Shown: in pieces, positions 19,663 to 32,305 of the stretch
How the letters are laid out: each line of letters opens with the position of its first letter
Position numbering within the stretch: position 1 is the stretch's first letter
Source of the DNA: Gordonia sp. UBA5067
GTDB taxonomy: Bacteria > Actinomycetota > Actinomycetes > Mycobacteriales > Mycobacteriaceae
Assembly: GCF_002414845.1 (NCBI RefSeq)
Contig: NZ_DIAX01000028.1
Location: forward strand, 100,972 to 139,212
Length of the DNA stretch: 38,241 nucleotides
Reading direction: 5' to 3'
The notes under the pieces: model-generated
Told to the model about the DNA's origin: nothing
The model's database searches: none
What the model saw: the letters and a program-made list of their open reading frames with translations, nothing else
Position numbers and translations under genes: made by a program

Positions 19663-20154
19663 ATGAGCACCGAGGCCGCCAAGCGCAGCTCTCTGCCGAC
19701 ATTGTTGATGATCGGCTTCCTCGTGATCGGCTTGATCATGTACATGGCCATCCTCGGCTGGCGCGGCTTCCAGCTGATCGCCGCGGGCACGCCGGCCGGT
19801 GTCGGGGTGGGTGTGGGAGTGCTGATCCTGCCCGTTCTCGGCGTCTGGATGATCTATGCGACGCTCTCGGCAGGGTGGTGGCATCAGCGAGTCGCGGCAG
19901 CCGCCGTGGCCGCCGGGCGTGATCTCGACGTGTCTGACCTACCGCGCCGGGCGTCGGGGCGGATTGAACGCGACGCGGCCGACGGGTTGTTCGACCAGGT
20001 GCGCACCGAGTGGGAGGCCGATCCCGACGACTGGTGCAACACCTACCGGATCGCACGGGCTTACGATTATGCCGGCGATCGGACTCGAGCCCGCCAGATG
20101 ATGAAGTCCGCGGTCGCGCAGTACCGGGCGGTGCTGACGAGTCCAGCCGGGTAG
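19663..20154 (+). CDS. Small membrane protein with cytoplasmic C-terminal domain
   Basis: The 163-residue protein has two hydrophobic segments (about residues 12-35, TLLMIGFLVIGLIMYMAIL, and about 46-68, VGVGVGVLILPVLGVWMIYA) and a soluble C-terminal half rich in charged residues. The soluble half includes DDWCNTYRIARAYDYAGDRTRARQMM, a TPR-like helical pair. It directly follows dapB, 9 bp after its stop, and corresponds in position to the transmembrane protein Rv2772c of M. tuberculosis. ATG 19663 is used; a TTG lies one codon earlier. The ribosome-binding site is weak, so translation may be coupled to dapB. Function unknown. Confidence 0.82.
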   Translation: MSTEAAKRSSLPTLLMIGFLVIGLIMYMAILGWRGFQLIAAGTPAGVGVGVGVLILPVLGVWMIYATLSAGWWHQRVAAAAVAAGRDLDVSDLPRRASGRIERDAADGLFDQVRTEWEADPDDWCNTYRIARAYDYAGDRTRARQMMKSAVAQYRAVLTSPAG

Positions 20155-20183
20155 CACGCGGCGAACGGAATCTAGGAGTCGCC

Positions 20184-20639
20184 GTGAAACAGCTGCTGAT
20201 CGTGCACCACACCCCCTCGCCGCACTGCCAGGCGATGTTCGAGGCCGTGGTGTCCGGCGCGACCGATCCCGAGATCGAGGGCGTGGAGGTGGTGCGCCGC
20301 GCAGCCCTGTCTGTGTCGACGAGCGACTTCCTCGACGCAGATGGGTATGTGCTCGGTACCCCGGCGAACCTGGGCTCGATTTCAGGTGCCCTCAAACACG
20401 CCTTTGACACCTCCTACTACCAGATCCTCGACTCGACGCGGGGTCGTCCGTTTGGGCTGTACCTCCATGGAAACGAGGGCACCGAAGGCGCGGAGAACGC
20501 CGTGGACCGGATCACCGCCGGGCTCGGCTGGGAGAAGGCCGCAGAGCACGTCATCGCGTCGAACAAGCCGGACAAGGCGGTGCTGGCGGCGTGTTGGGAC
20601 CTCGGGGCCACCGTGGCCGCCGGGCTGATGGCTGAGTGA
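20184..20639 (+). CDS. Flavodoxin-like / NADPH-dependent FMN reductase family protein
   Basis: The 151-residue protein has a flavodoxin fold. The N-terminal strand and phosphate loop read KQLLIVHHTPSPHCQAMF, the second FMN loop region is GYVLGTPANLGSISGALKHAFD, and LYLHGNEGTEGAENAV follows. GTG 20184 is supported by AGGAG at 20174-20178. It is the third gene in a run with dapB and the membrane protein (29 bp gap), a position matching Rv2771c in M. tuberculosis. It probably binds FMN; its redox partner and substrate are unknown. Confidence 0.85.
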   Translation: MKQLLIVHHTPSPHCQAMFEAVVSGATDPEIEGVEVVRRAALSVSTSDFLDADGYVLGTPANLGSISGALKHAFDTSYYQILDSTRGRPFGLYLHGNEGTEGAENAVDRITAGLGWEKAAEHVIASNKPDKAVLAACWDLGATVAAGLMAE

Positions 20640-20769
20640 TGTCTGGGAGGTGCGATGCGTTGGCGCGGATGAGTCACGTTGAGTTCTCGGTGCGCGAGTA
20701 CGACGATGCCATAGCGTCCGACGGCGCTTGTTCGGCTGATTCGGATACCGCAGCTTCTCGTCGCTGAAC

Positions 20770-20970
20770 ATGGAATACCAGTCGATCTATTACATGACAG
20801 AACTCGTCAGGCTGCACAGCTACATCGGGATTCCGCCCGCGCGGACCGGCCGCAAGCTCGTCCACGCCGAGCAGTCCGTCGGCATCAACCACATCGCGCC
20901 GGTGTTTTTCGACGATCCGATCAGCGCTGCCGCGCGCGGGGCGCCCGTTGCCGCGCGGTTGATGAAGTAA
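20770..20970 (+). pseudogene. Possible gene fragment, 66 codons
   Basis: ATG 20770 opens a frame encoding MEYQSIYYMTELVRLHSYIG and later GINHIAPVFFDDPISAAARG. The aromatic-rich, non-repetitive composition is protein-like and unlike the antisense frames of the window. There is no ribosome-binding site, and the frame lies 1 bp after another short frame, as if a longer gene had been broken. Family not recognised. Confidence 0.3.
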
Positions 20971-21369
20971 CGTCTGTTCGTCTTCGCTTGTGGGGTAGGG
21001 CGGCTCGCCCGATCGGCGGCCGCAGCTCGATGACTTGATGGGCCTCCCGCAGTCAGCACCTCGTCCACCTGCGCGCTCCAGTAGCAGCGCTGACAGCTGC
21101 GAGGTGGGGACAATGAGGCAACTTCGGGCGCCGATATCGGGGGATTCTGACCGCGGCGATAGGCCTGGCGGTTTCAGTGGCAGTCACCGTGACGGTCAGC
21201 GGCCGGCGCCAGCCGCTCCGCGGTACCCGGGTGACGACGCGGTGACCTTCGCCGCCGGTGCCGATCCCCACGGAACCCTGGAATCAGGAAGTGGTGTGCC
21301 TCCCGAGGGTCCGGTTCCCCCGCGGCGCCGACCATTGACAGATGTCGGGGAGGCCGGGCGTGCGTTGGC

Positions 21370-21375
21370 TAAACT
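21370..21375 (+). promoter_or_regulatory. -10 hexamer of thyA (leaderless type)
   Basis: TAAACT is exactly 7 nt before ATG 21383. This rules out the much longer in-frame extension reaching back to 21035. Confidence 0.65.
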
Positions 21376-21382
21376 CGATCGC

Positions 21383-22189
21383 ATGAGCGCTCCCATCCCC
21401 ACGCCGTATGAGGACCTGCTCCGTCATGTCATGGACGTCGGCACGCCCAAAGCAGATCGCACCGGGACCGGGACGCGCAGCGTATTCGGTCAGCAGTTGC
21501 GCTACGACCTGAGCCAGGGATTTCCGCTCATCACGACCAAGAAGGTCCACCTCAAGTCAATCGTTTACGAACTTCTCTGGTTCCTGCGCGGCGACTCCAA
21601 CGTGCGCTGGCTGCAGGAGCAGGGTGTCACGATCTGGGATGAATGGGCGGATGCCAACGGTGACCTCGGACCCGTCTACGGCGTCCAGTGGCGCTCCTGG
21701 CCGACGCCGGCAGGCGGTCATGTCGACCAGATCGCCGGTGCCATTGAGATACTCAAGACCAACCCCGATTCGCGGCGCAACATCGTCTCAGCATGGAATG
21801 TCGGTGAGATCCCGCAGATGGCGCTGCCGCCGTGCCACGCCTTCTTCCAGTTCTATGTGGCCGACGGCAAGCTGAGCTGCCAGCTGTACCAGCGCAGTGC
21901 CGACCTGTTCCTCGGTGTGCCCTTCAATATTGCCTCCTACGCATTGCTCACGCACATGATGGCCCAGCAGGCCGGACTCGGCGTAGGCGATTTCATTTGG
22001 ACCGGCGGAGACTGTCACATCTACGACAACCACGTGGTCCAGGTCGCCGAGCAACTGTCGCGGGAGCCATTCGCATACCCGAAACTTGAACTGCGGCATC
22101 GGGATTCGATCGATTCCTATGAGTTCGGCGACGTCGTGGTGCACGATTACCGGTCGCATCCGGCGATCAAGGCGCCGGTGGCGGTGTGA
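21383..22189 (+). CDS. thyA: Thymidylate synthase (ThyA type)
   Basis: ThyA methylates dUMP to dTMP using methylene-tetrahydrofolate and releases dihydrofolate. The 268-residue protein contains [29 protein letters not shown], the catalytic Cys151 in [13 protein letters not shown], the dUMP-binding [20 protein letters not shown] (split near residues 165-185) and the C-terminal [10 protein letters not shown] needed for loop closure. The gene overlaps dfrA by 4 bp (GTGA), so the enzyme that makes dihydrofolate is translationally coupled to the one that recycles it. Confidence 0.98.
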   Translation: MSAPIPTPYEDLLRHVMDVGTPKADRTGTGTRSVFGQQLRYDLSQGFPLITTKKVHLKSIVYELLWFLRGDSNVRWLQEQGVTIWDEWADANGDLGPVYGVQWRSWPTPAGGHVDQIAGAIEILKTNPDSRRNIVSAWNVGEIPQMALPPCHAFFQFYVADGKLSCQLYQRSADLFLGVPFNIASYALLTHMMAQQAGLGVGDFIWTGGDCHIYDNHVVQVAEQLSREPFAYPKLELRHRDSIDSYEFGDVVVHDYRSHPAIKAPVAV

Positions 22190-22707
22190 GTCTGGGTTGG
22201 GTCGCCGTGCCCACCCGTGTCCAGCTCGTCTGGGCCCAGGGGCGCGGTGGGGCCATCGGGCGCGACAACACGATCCCCTGGCGCGTGCCCGAGGACATGG
22301 CGCGGTTCAAAGAGTTGACCATCGGCTACCCGGTGATTATGGGCCGCAAGACCTGGGACTCGCTGCCGGCGAGATTTCGGCCGCTACCTGGTCGGACCAA
22401 CATCGTCATCACCCGAAGCGACGACTGGTCGGCCGACGGGGCGATGCGGGCGCGCACCGTCGACGAGGCGCTCGTCCTGGCCGGGCCGGAGCCGGTGTCG
22501 GTCATTGGCGGCGCCGAGGTCTATCGCGCGATGATCGGTCGCGCCACCGACCTGCGGGTCACCGAGATCGAGGTCGACGTGCCCGCCGCGGACGCCTTCG
22601 CACCCGAGATCGGCGATGAGTGGGAGGCCGTCTACGTGGGGGATCGACTCACCTCGACTACCGGCGTCCGATACCGGTTCGTCAACTATCGGCGCGCTAT
22701 CGCTTGA
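22186..22707 (+). CDS. dfrA: Dihydrofolate reductase
   Basis: DHFR reduces dihydrofolate to tetrahydrofolate with NADPH. The 173-residue protein shows [20 protein letters not shown] with the catalytic aspartate, [25 protein letters not shown] and the cofactor-site [14 protein letters not shown] 22186 overlaps the thyA stop; GTG 22207 ([10 protein letters not shown]) is a good alternative, since mycobacterial DHFR begins at about that point. The 3' end overlaps the convergent padR-family gene by 11 bp. Confidence 0.96.
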   Translation: MSLGWVAVPTRVQLVWAQGRGGAIGRDNTIPWRVPEDMARFKELTIGYPVIMGRKTWDSLPARFRPLPGRTNIVITRSDDWSADGAMRARTVDEALVLAGPEPVSVIGGAEVYRAMIGRATDLRVTEIEVDVPAADAFAPEIGDEWEAVYVGDRLTSTTGVRYRFVNYRRAIA

Positions 22708-23215
22708 GCTGATCGAGCGCCCAGTCGGCCCAGGCCATCTCCATTTCGGCCTTGCGCAGCCCGAATTCCAGGGCGATCCGGCCATGGGTGGAGATCACGT
22801 CGGTGCCGTCGGTGATCGCGATTCCGATCTCGCGAAGGCGATCGCGCTGCGCCCGCACCTGCTCACGGTGGTCGACAAACAGGTCGCGTGCCTGGTCGTC
22901 GGGGATCGAGTCGAGGAAGAAGACGCGTAGCAGCAGGCCGGATCGGTGCGGCCGGTGCGATGGGGTCGAACCGAGCCAGTCCCGAAGCGCTTGCTTCCCG
23001 GCGGGGGTGATGGCGTAGTCCTTGCGCCCGCGCGGCCCGGTGGCCGACACGGTGATCAGCCCGTCGAGGGCCAGGCGGTTGAGTTCGGTATAGACCTGGC
23101 TCTGGGTCGCCGGCCAAACGTTGGCCAGCGACGAATCAAACACCTTCATCAGCTCGTAGCCGCTCGCGGGTTCATCGTCGTCGAGCAGCCCGAGTAGCGC
23201 GTTTCGCAGACTCAT
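22697..23215 (-). CDS. PadR-family transcriptional regulator
   Basis: PadR regulators are winged-helix repressors, often controlling stress or drug-response membrane genes. The 172-residue protein has the N-terminal winged helix (SLRNALLGLLDDDEPASGYEL, then VWPATQSQVYTELNRLALDGL and GRKDYAITPAGKQAL, split over residues 2-85). A C-terminal helical dimerisation domain with FFLDSIPDDQARDLFVDHRE completes it. ATG 23215 is used; GTG 23224 is possible. It is divergent from a membrane-protein gene, and an inverted repeat enclosing overlapping -10 elements lies between them, so it probably represses itself and that neighbour. This is inferred from layout only. Confidence 0.9.
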   Translation of the reverse strand: MSLRNALLGLLDDDEPASGYELMKVFDSSLANVWPATQSQVYTELNRLALDGLITVSATGPRGRKDYAITPAGKQALRDWLGSTPSHRPHRSGLLLRVFFLDSIPDDQARDLFVDHREQVRAQRDRLREIGIAITDGTDVISTHGRIALEFGLRKAEMEMAWADWALDQLKR

Positions 23216-23237
23216 CCACTTCACCCGACTTCATCGT

Positions 23238-23276
23238 TGACAGGCCGACTCGATAGATTCTAGCCTCGACCTGTCA
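23238..23276. promoter_or_regulatory. Divergent padR / membrane-protein control region
   Basis: TGACAGG (23238-23244) and CCTGTCA (23270-23276) form a perfect 7-bp inverted repeat. Centrally placed within it is TAGATTCTA (23254-23262), which reads as a -10 hexamer on both strands (TAGATT on plus, TAGAAT on minus). One bound regulator could block both promoters. Confidence 0.55.
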
Positions 23277-23304
23277 CAACTGGAATATCGAACGAGGAGC
23301 GGCC

Positions 23305-23886
23305 ATGACTATTCTCCGCGGTTTTGCACCATGGATTGTTTACGCCGTGATCGCGGGGATCAGCGACACGTCCTGGCGTTGGGCCGCGGTCGCCGCGGTG
23401 GTGACGGGCCTGGGCCTGATCCTCGACGACCGCCGTCGTGGAATCGCCCCCGACGCCCAGCTCCTCGAGATCAGCGCCGTCGTGTTCTTCGTCATCGTCG
23501 CAGTTGTCGGCTTCGTGACCAGCAATTCGACCTTCCACGAGTACGACAGCGCATTGGCATTCGGATGGCTGGCGCTCACCGCTTGGGGGTCGCTGCTCAT
23601 TGGCCGGCCGTTCACCGAGGGGATAGCAAAACGCGAAGTGCCGCAACAGTATTGGGGCTCGGACAAGTTTCGTCGGATCAACCGGGTGATCACCGGGGCA
23701 TGGGCATTGGCTTTCACATTGACAGCGATCGCCGTGTGGGTGATCTACCGCCAGGGGGTGGGCGACACCTATGACGCCATCGCACAAGTGCTCGGGTTCA
23801 TCGCCCCCATCAGCTTCACCAATTGGTACAAGAGCCGAGCCGCCGGCGCCGGGGACACCGATGGTGCGGCGCAACCAACCACGTGA
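23305..23886 (+). CDS. Integral membrane protein
   Basis: The 193-residue protein has four to six hydrophobic segments, including FAPWIVYAVIAGI, WAAVAAVVTGLGLIL, ISAVVFFVIVAVVGFVT, ALAFGWLALTAWGSLLIG and AWALAFTLTAIAVWVIY. The segment RRGIAPDAQLLEI lies between helices and GRPFTEGIAKREVP is in a loop. The pattern resembles small intracellular-septation/IspZ-like membrane proteins, without enough identity for a name. GAGGAG at 23294-23299 supports ATG 23305. Divergent from the PadR gene and probably controlled by it. Function unknown. Confidence 0.82.
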   Translation: MTILRGFAPWIVYAVIAGISDTSWRWAAVAAVVTGLGLILDDRRRGIAPDAQLLEISAVVFFVIVAVVGFVTSNSTFHEYDSALAFGWLALTAWGSLLIGRPFTEGIAKREVPQQYWGSDKFRRINRVITGAWALAFTLTAIAVWVIYRQGVGDTYDAIAQVLGFIAPISFTNWYKSRAAGAGDTDGAAQPTT

Positions 23887-23984
23887 TCGTCGCGCGTCGT
23901 TTGGCCCGACCGGCCGGAAAATGACAGAGTAGACCCCGAATTCGCGGCGGGATGGGCCCGCCGCCTGCGCTGACAAGGATCGAT

Positions 23985-24746
23985 GTGGCGGTTTCGGCGG
24001 ACGGAAAGTCCTACTCCCTGGTGATGTTCGACCTTGACGACACGCTAGCCGCGTCGAAGAGCCCGTTGACCGATGACATGGTCGACCTGATGCGCCGGCT
24101 GCTCGGTGAGGCGTCGGTCTGCATCATCTCCGGTGGCAACGAGACTCAGTTTCGCAACCAGGTCCTCGGCCGCATCGGCGTCTTCGACGGGCTGGCCGAC
24201 CTCCATCTCATGCCGACGTGTGGCACCCAGTACCTGCGGTTCAGTGATGGTGATTGGGAGACCGTCTACAAGGAGGATCTCACCGGCGATCAGACGCAGC
24301 GAGCGTTGCGCGTCGTCGAGGAGGGCGCCCGCGAACTCGGCCTCTGGGAGTCGAAGACCTGGGGCCCGATCCTGGAGGACCGGGGCAGCCAGGTGACGTT
24401 CAGCGCACTGGGCCAGCAGGCGCCGGTGGACGCGAAGTCGGCCTGGGACCCCGACGGGCGAAAGAAGGAGTCGTTGCGCGCCTATGCCGCCGAGCGCCTG
24501 CCCGACCTCGAGGTCCGCAGCGGCGGCTCGACGTCGGTCGACATCACTCGCAAGGGCATCGACAAGGCCTATGGTGCGCGGCGTCTCATGGAGATCCTCG
24601 GTTTGACGACCGAGGACATTTTGTTCTTCGGGGACCGCCTCGATGAGGGTGGGAACGACCGTCCGGTCGCCGACCTCGGCATCGACGCGATCGCGGTCCA
24701 CGGCCACGAGGACACCGCAGCCCGACTCGGTGCGCTGCTGGACTGA
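23985..24746 (+). CDS. HAD-family phosphatase, phosphomannomutase-like (HAD-IIB)
   Basis: HAD-IIB proteins dephosphorylate or rearrange sugar phosphates. Motif I is MFDLDDTLAASK with the nucleophilic aspartate; motif II is CIISGGNETQF; the cap region includes LMPTCGTQYLRF; motif IV is FFGDRLDEGGNDRPV, close to the eukaryotic-type phosphomannomutase GDKT-GGND motif. GTG 23985 is chosen because AAGGA lies 5 nt upstream, giving 253 residues; an upstream ATG at 23952 lacks a ribosome-binding site. It could be a sugar phosphatase or a phosphomannomutase; motifs alone cannot decide. Confidence 0.85.
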   Translation: MAVSADGKSYSLVMFDLDDTLAASKSPLTDDMVDLMRRLLGEASVCIISGGNETQFRNQVLGRIGVFDGLADLHLMPTCGTQYLRFSDGDWETVYKEDLTGDQTQRALRVVEEGARELGLWESKTWGPILEDRGSQVTFSALGQQAPVDAKSAWDPDGRKKESLRAYAAERLPDLEVRSGGSTSVDITRKGIDKAYGARRLMEILGLTTEDILFFGDRLDEGGNDRPVADLGIDAIAVHGHEDTAARLGALLD

Positions 24747-24773
24747 CCGCGGATACGGCGGGCCGCGCCGTCG

Positions 24774-25550
24774 TCAGGCGATCCGCAGTCGCTGGCGCAG
24801 GGTTGTGATCTCCGCGTCGGAAAGGTGTAACCCCGCGCGCAGATACCCGTCGAAGCTGCCGAACCGCCGGTTCGCGGTGTCGAACGAGGTTCGCAGCCAC
24901 GACAGGCGCACGCCTTGGAGGGGATCGGCGGGCGTGGTGTGCCGGAAGAAGTTCGAGGCCAGATAGTCGCGCTCAACCGTTGCGCGGTCGACCCCGGCGA
25001 TGGTCAACAGCATCGCCGCGGCCCACCCGGTGCGGTCTTTGCCCGCCGAGCAGTGGAACAGCGCGGCGCGGCCCTGCCCGAGCGTCGCGGAGACCAGGCG
25101 CAGGGTGCGGGCGAACCCGGCCCGAGCGCCGGGATCGGTCACGAAGAAGGCATAAGCCGAGTCGAGGTTGACGGCCTCGGCAAGGTGGTCGCCGAAGATG
25201 TCTTCGTCGTAGTGCCGGGCGTGCGGCACCGGGCGGTCGGGCTGGAGTTGGCGCTCCACCGCGGTGCGTAGGTCGACGACGGTCGCCACGTCGCGTCGGG
25301 CCAGTTTCTGCTCATCGCCGCGGGTCAATTCCGACAGATTGTCGCTGCGGATGACCCGCAGGTTCAGCGAGTATCCGTCGGTGGTCCGATAGGTCGCGAA
25401 GGTGCGCGTGTTATCCGTGCCGTCGAGAACGATGAGCCGTGGATCGGCTTTGACCGCCGGGGCGGCCGACGCAGTCGGCGCGACTAGTCCCGTGCCCGCC
25501 AAGGTCACGGCGATGAGCGAAACGGACAGGCGGCGAAGGTGCGGCGACAT
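24774..25550 (-). CDS. Secreted tyrosine-protein phosphatase (PtpB-like)
   Basis: The 258-residue protein starts with a Sec signal peptide ([19 protein letters not shown], then PTASA with likely cleavage near residue 29), so the enzyme acts outside the membrane. The catalytic P-loop is [10 protein letters not shown] with Cys167 and Arg173, the HCxxGKDR form of the Y_phosphatase3 family that includes M. tuberculosis PtpB and triple-specificity phosphatases. [12 protein letters not shown] and [10 protein letters not shown] are further family segments. Targets may be phosphotyrosine or phosphoinositide. The gene converges on the HAD gene and diverges from thyX. Confidence 0.9.
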   Translation of the reverse strand: MSPHLRRLSVSLIAVTLAGTGLVAPTASAAPAVKADPRLIVLDGTDNTRTFATYRTTDGYSLNLRVIRSDNLSELTRGDEQKLARRDVATVVDLRTAVERQLQPDRPVPHARHYDEDIFGDHLAEAVNLDSAYAFFVTDPGARAGFARTLRLVSATLGQGRAALFHCSAGKDRTGWAAAMLLTIAGVDRATVERDYLASNFFRHTTPADPLQGVRLSWLRTSFDTANRRFGSFDGYLRAGLHLSDAEITTLRQRLRIA

Positions 25551-25640
25551 GTTCAGACGATAGCCGAAGGCAGCGGGATACTCTGGTGGGCGACCCGCGA
25601 CACCCGATCACAGTCGGCCGACCGAAAGCAGCGAACCGCC

Positions 25641-29237
<3,597 letters not shown>

Positions 29238-29379
29238 TCCGGGCATTGCGCGCAGCGCCGACGCCAATCGCGGGTCACGGTGTTGGCTTGCACCTCCGAC
29301 CGTATCGGCGTAAGTCACAAATCTGACACACCGACCCTGTAAACCGTGTGGCGTGTGTGACTACAGTGACGGCCGACGA

Positions 29380-29385
29380 TAAGCT
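29380..29385 (+). promoter_or_regulatory. -10 hexamer of ftsK (leaderless type)
   Basis: TAAGCT is exactly 7 nt before ATG 29393. The 155-bp rnj-ftsK gap otherwise shows no gene; a TACAGT further upstream (29362-29367) could be a second -10. Confidence 0.55.
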
Positions 29386-29392
29386 TCTTCCC

Positions 29393-32287
29393 ATGGCTTC
29401 GAAGGCACCTCAGCGGTCTGCTGCGCGCTCGACCGCTCCCCGCGGCGCGTCCGGAAAACCTCAGTCCACCCGTTCCGGGTCCACGCGGACGAAGACTTCA
29501 CAGCCGAAGTCTTCGCCGAAGAATGCACGGTCCACCGCTGGTCGTGGGGCCGGAGCCCGGAACTCGACGGGAGCGAACGCCGGGCGTGGCGGGCGCAAAC
29601 CAGCGGCGAATGGTCGCGTCTCTAACGCGTCGGCCGACCTACACCGCCCGACCGCCGGCGCTCGCGTCGGCCACGGCATCGCCTCGGTATGGGGCCTCGC
29701 GGCACGCGGTGTCGGCTCGGTGGCGCGAATCGGCAGTGAATACGAAGCGACCATTATCGACGAGACCGATGTCTACGGCGAGCGGCCGGCCGCCGAGCCC
29801 GACCGGCGCCGCGACTCGCTCGCGCTGATCCTGCTGGTCGCGGCGGCCGCGCTGGTCGCCTTTGTGTGGTTTCGGGCGGCGGAGCCGGTCGGGCCGTTCA
29901 TCGACGCACTGGTACGGGCGGCGGTAGGTATCGGGGCATTCGCCGCGCCGGTCCTGTTGTTCGTCGTGGCAATGGCCGTCATGCGCCACCCGGCCGAACC
30001 GGTGCGCCGGCCCCGCATCGCCGTCGGGATGTTGCTGGTCTCGCTCTCGATCCTCGGCCTGATTCATCTGATTGCCGGTCAGCCGGCCGATCTCGACGGC
30101 CGCGGCCGTGCGGGCGGCTTCTTCGGCTTCGCCGCCGGTACACCGCTGACCAGTGGGATTACGGTTTGGTTCGCGATTCCGCTACTGGTGCTCATCGGTC
30201 TCTGCGGTGCGGTGATGGTCAGCCGGCGATCCGCGCGCGAGATCGTCGACGGGGCGCGCGGCTACCTGGGTCTGGGGACCGGCGTCGGGCGATACGGCGT
30301 CGTCGATGCGCAGGACTTCGCCGACGGTGACTATGCCGACGGTGACTATGACGACGTGGCGTACGACTCTGCCGACGACTATGACGCTGCCGACTACGAC
30401 GCTGCCGGCTATGACGCTGCCGGCTATGACGCTGTCGGCTATGACAATGCCGGCTATGGCGACGAATACGCGGGCGGGCGGTACAACGCCGAGGTGCCCG
30501 TCGCAGTCCCGGCGCCCTGGGACGACGAGGTAGTCGACGACGCCGATGACGGGTACGACTCCGTGCCGCAGTCGTCGCGCGCCCCCCGCCGGGTTCCGAC
30601 GCCGCATGACAATTATCCGCCCGACGATGCGCCGCGGCCCGCCGCGAGGACGGCGCTGCGATCCGGATCGCTCGACGACCTCGACTTGGCCAATCAGACC
30701 ACGATGCCGATCGGTGACGAGGTGACCGCACCCATCGGGCCGATACCAGACCCGCCGTCCGCGGCGCCGACACGCCCGGCCCCGACAGCCCCGGGGCTGC
30801 GTACCCGCGCCTACCGGCTGCCCCCGGCCAAGCTGCTCATCGACGGGGATCCGCCCAAGCGGGGCAGTCGTGCCAACGACGAGATGATCGAACGGATCAC
30901 CAGCGTGCTGGAGCAGTTCAAGATCGACGCGGCGGTGACCGGCTACACCCGGGGCCCGACCGTGACACGCTACGAGGTCGAACTCGGTCCGGGCGTGAAG
31001 GTGGAGAAGATCACTGCCCTGCAGCGCAACATCGCCTATGCCGCGGCCACCGACAATGTCCGTCTGCTCGCCCCGATCCCGGGCAAGTCCGCGGTCGGGA
31101 TCGAGGTGCCCAACGCCGACCGGGAAATGGTGCGTCTCGCCGATGTTCTCAAAGCCCCTAGTACCCGCAAGGACAAGCATCCACTGGTCATCGGCCTGGG
31201 CAAGGACATCGAAGGGAACTTCGTCACCGCGGATCTGGCGAAGATGCCGCACCTACTGGTCGCCGGATCCACGGGATCGGGTAAATCCAGCTTTGTCAAC
31301 TCCATGCTGGTGTCCCTGCTCGCTCGGTCGACCCCCGAGGACGTCCGGCTGATCCTGATCGATCCGAAGATGGTCGAACTGACGCCCTACGAGGGCATTC
31401 CGCACCTGTTGACCGAGATCATCATCAACCCGAAGAAGGCAGCGGCCGCGCTCGCCTGGCTGGTCGAGGAGATGGAGCAGCGCTACCAGGACATGAAGGC
31501 CAGCCGGGTGCGCCACATCGACGACTTCAACGCCAAGGTGCGCTCCGGGGAGATCGCGACGCCGCCGGGCAGCGAACGCGTCTACAAGCCATACCCGTAC
31601 ATCGTTGCCATCGTCGACGAGCTGGCCGACCTGATGATGACGGCCCCGCGCGACGTCGAAGACGCCATCGTGCGCATCACGCAGAAGGCGCGCGCGGCCG
31701 GCATCCATCTGGTGTTGGCCACTCAGCGGCCATCGGTCGACGTGGTCACCGGGCTGATCAAGACGAATGTTCCGTCCCGACTGGCCTTCGCCACGTCGTC
31801 ACTGACTGACTCGCGCGTCATCCTCGATCAGCCGGGCGCCGAGAAGCTCATCGGTATGGGCGACGGACTCTTCCTTCCCATGGGGGCCAGCAGGCCCATC
31901 CGCCTGCAGGGCGCGTACATCACCGACGAGGAGATCAGCGCCGTCGTCGAGTTCACCAAGGAGCAGGCGCAACCGGAGTTCATCGACGGGATCACCGAGG
32001 CGAAGGCCGGCGACAAGAAGGAAATCGACGCCGACATCGGTGGCGACCTCGATGACTTGCTTCAGGCAATCGAACTCGTCGTCAGCAGTCAGTTCGGGTC
32101 CACGTCGATGTTGCAGCGAAAGCTGCGCGTCGGATTCGCCAAGGCCGGGCGACTGATGGACCTCATGGAGACGCGCGGAATCGTCGGGCCGTCCGAGGGA
32201 TCGAAGGCGCGGGAGGTCCTGGTGAAGCCCGACGACCTGGCCGGGGTCATCGCGTCCATCAATGGCGGTGTGGCCGGCGCGGAGTGA
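29393..32287 (+). CDS. ftsK: DNA translocase FtsK
   Basis: FtsK pumps DNA at the division septum to complete chromosome segregation. The 964-residue protein has a basic, Ser/Thr/Lys-rich start (residues 1-95) and an N-terminal membrane domain with about four helices (about 140-280). A long Asp/Tyr/Ala-rich and Pro-rich linker with tandem repeats follows (about 305-475), then the RecA-like motor from about 500 with Walker [11 protein letters not shown] (near residue 623) and Walker [15 protein letters not shown]. The C-terminal gamma winged-helix (about 890-955, [20 protein letters not shown]) reads KOPS sequences. ATG 29393 is set by the leaderless -10; an upstream GTG at 29348 would place that -10 inside the gene. 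Confidence 0.96.
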   Translation: MASKAPQRSAARSTAPRGASGKPQSTRSGSTRTKTSQPKSSPKNARSTAGRGAGARNSTGANAGRGGRKPAANGRVSNASADLHRPTAGARVGHGIASVWGLAARGVGSVARIGSEYEATIIDETDVYGERPAAEPDRRRDSLALILLVAAAALVAFVWFRAAEPVGPFIDALVRAAVGIGAFAAPVLLFVVAMAVMRHPAEPVRRPRIAVGMLLVSLSILGLIHLIAGQPADLDGRGRAGGFFGFAAGTPLTSGITVWFAIPLLVLIGLCGAVMVSRRSAREIVDGARGYLGLGTGVGRYGVVDAQDFADGDYADGDYDDVAYDSADDYDAADYDAAGYDAAGYDAVGYDNAGYGDEYAGGRYNAEVPVAVPAPWDDEVVDDADDGYDSVPQSSRAPRRVPTPHDNYPPDDAPRPAARTALRSGSLDDLDLANQTTMPIGDEVTAPIGPIPDPPSAAPTRPAPTAPGLRTRAYRLPPAKLLIDGDPPKRGSRANDEMIERITSVLEQFKIDAAVTGYTRGPTVTRYEVELGPGVKVEKITALQRNIAYAAATDNVRLLAPIPGKSAVGIEVPNADREMVRLADVLKAPSTRKDKHPLVIGLGKDIEGNFVTADLAKMPHLLVAGSTGSGKSSFVNSMLVSLLARSTPEDVRLILIDPKMVELTPYEGIPHLLTEIIINPKKAAAALAWLVEEMEQRYQDMKASRVRHIDDFNAKVRSGEIATPPGSERVYKPYPYIVAIVDELADLMMTAPRDVEDAIVRITQKARAAGIHLVLATQRPSVDVVTGLIKTNVPSRLAFATSSLTDSRVILDQPGAEKLIGMGDGLFLPMGASRPIRLQGAYITDEEISAVVEFTKEQAQPEFIDGITEAKAGDKKEIDADIGGDLDDLLQAIELVVSSQFGSTSMLQRKLRVGFAKAGRLMDLMETRGIVGPSEGSKAREVLVKPDDLAGVIASINGGVAGAE
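30371..30460 (+). repeat. Six tandem 15-bp repeats in the ftsK linker
   Basis: Six in-frame 15-bp units follow the pattern GCTGCCGGCTATGAC, with the two central copies identical and outer copies diverged. They encode about six repeats of AAGYD (residues about 327-356), extended by less regular DGDY units upstream from about 30328. Confidence 0.9.
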
Positions 32288-32292
32288 ACAGG

Positions 32293-32298
32293 TAGACT
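32293..32298 (+). promoter_or_regulatory. -10 hexamer of the terC riboswitch transcript
   Basis: TAGACT begins 5 nt after the ftsK stop. A start near 32305 would give a leader of about 170 nt beginning exactly where the riboswitch P1 helix starts. Confidence 0.55.
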
Positions 32299-32305
32299 GG
32301 GCACA

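Larger units (their letters stand above)
20640..21382 (+). other. Gene-poor stretch with gene debris
   Basis: No intact gene of known type is visible in these 743 bases. They hold a 32-codon frame (20670-20768, starting MSHVEFSVREYDDAIA), immediately followed by the 66-codon frame at 20770-20970. Near 21140-21240 a plus-strand frame without a start codon encodes a single hydrophobic helix ([20 protein letters not shown]). The thyA promoter closes the region. It reads as eroded genes rather than functional intergenic DNA. Confidence 0.5.

Noticed and set aside
21035..21382. N-terminal extension of thyA
   Set aside because: ThyA proteins start at about [10 protein letters not shown], the -10 is 7 nt before that ATG, and the upstream sequence is low-complexity.
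29348..29392. GTG start for ftsK 15 codons upstream
   Set aside because: No ribosome-binding site, and it would place the TAAGCT -10 inside the coding region.
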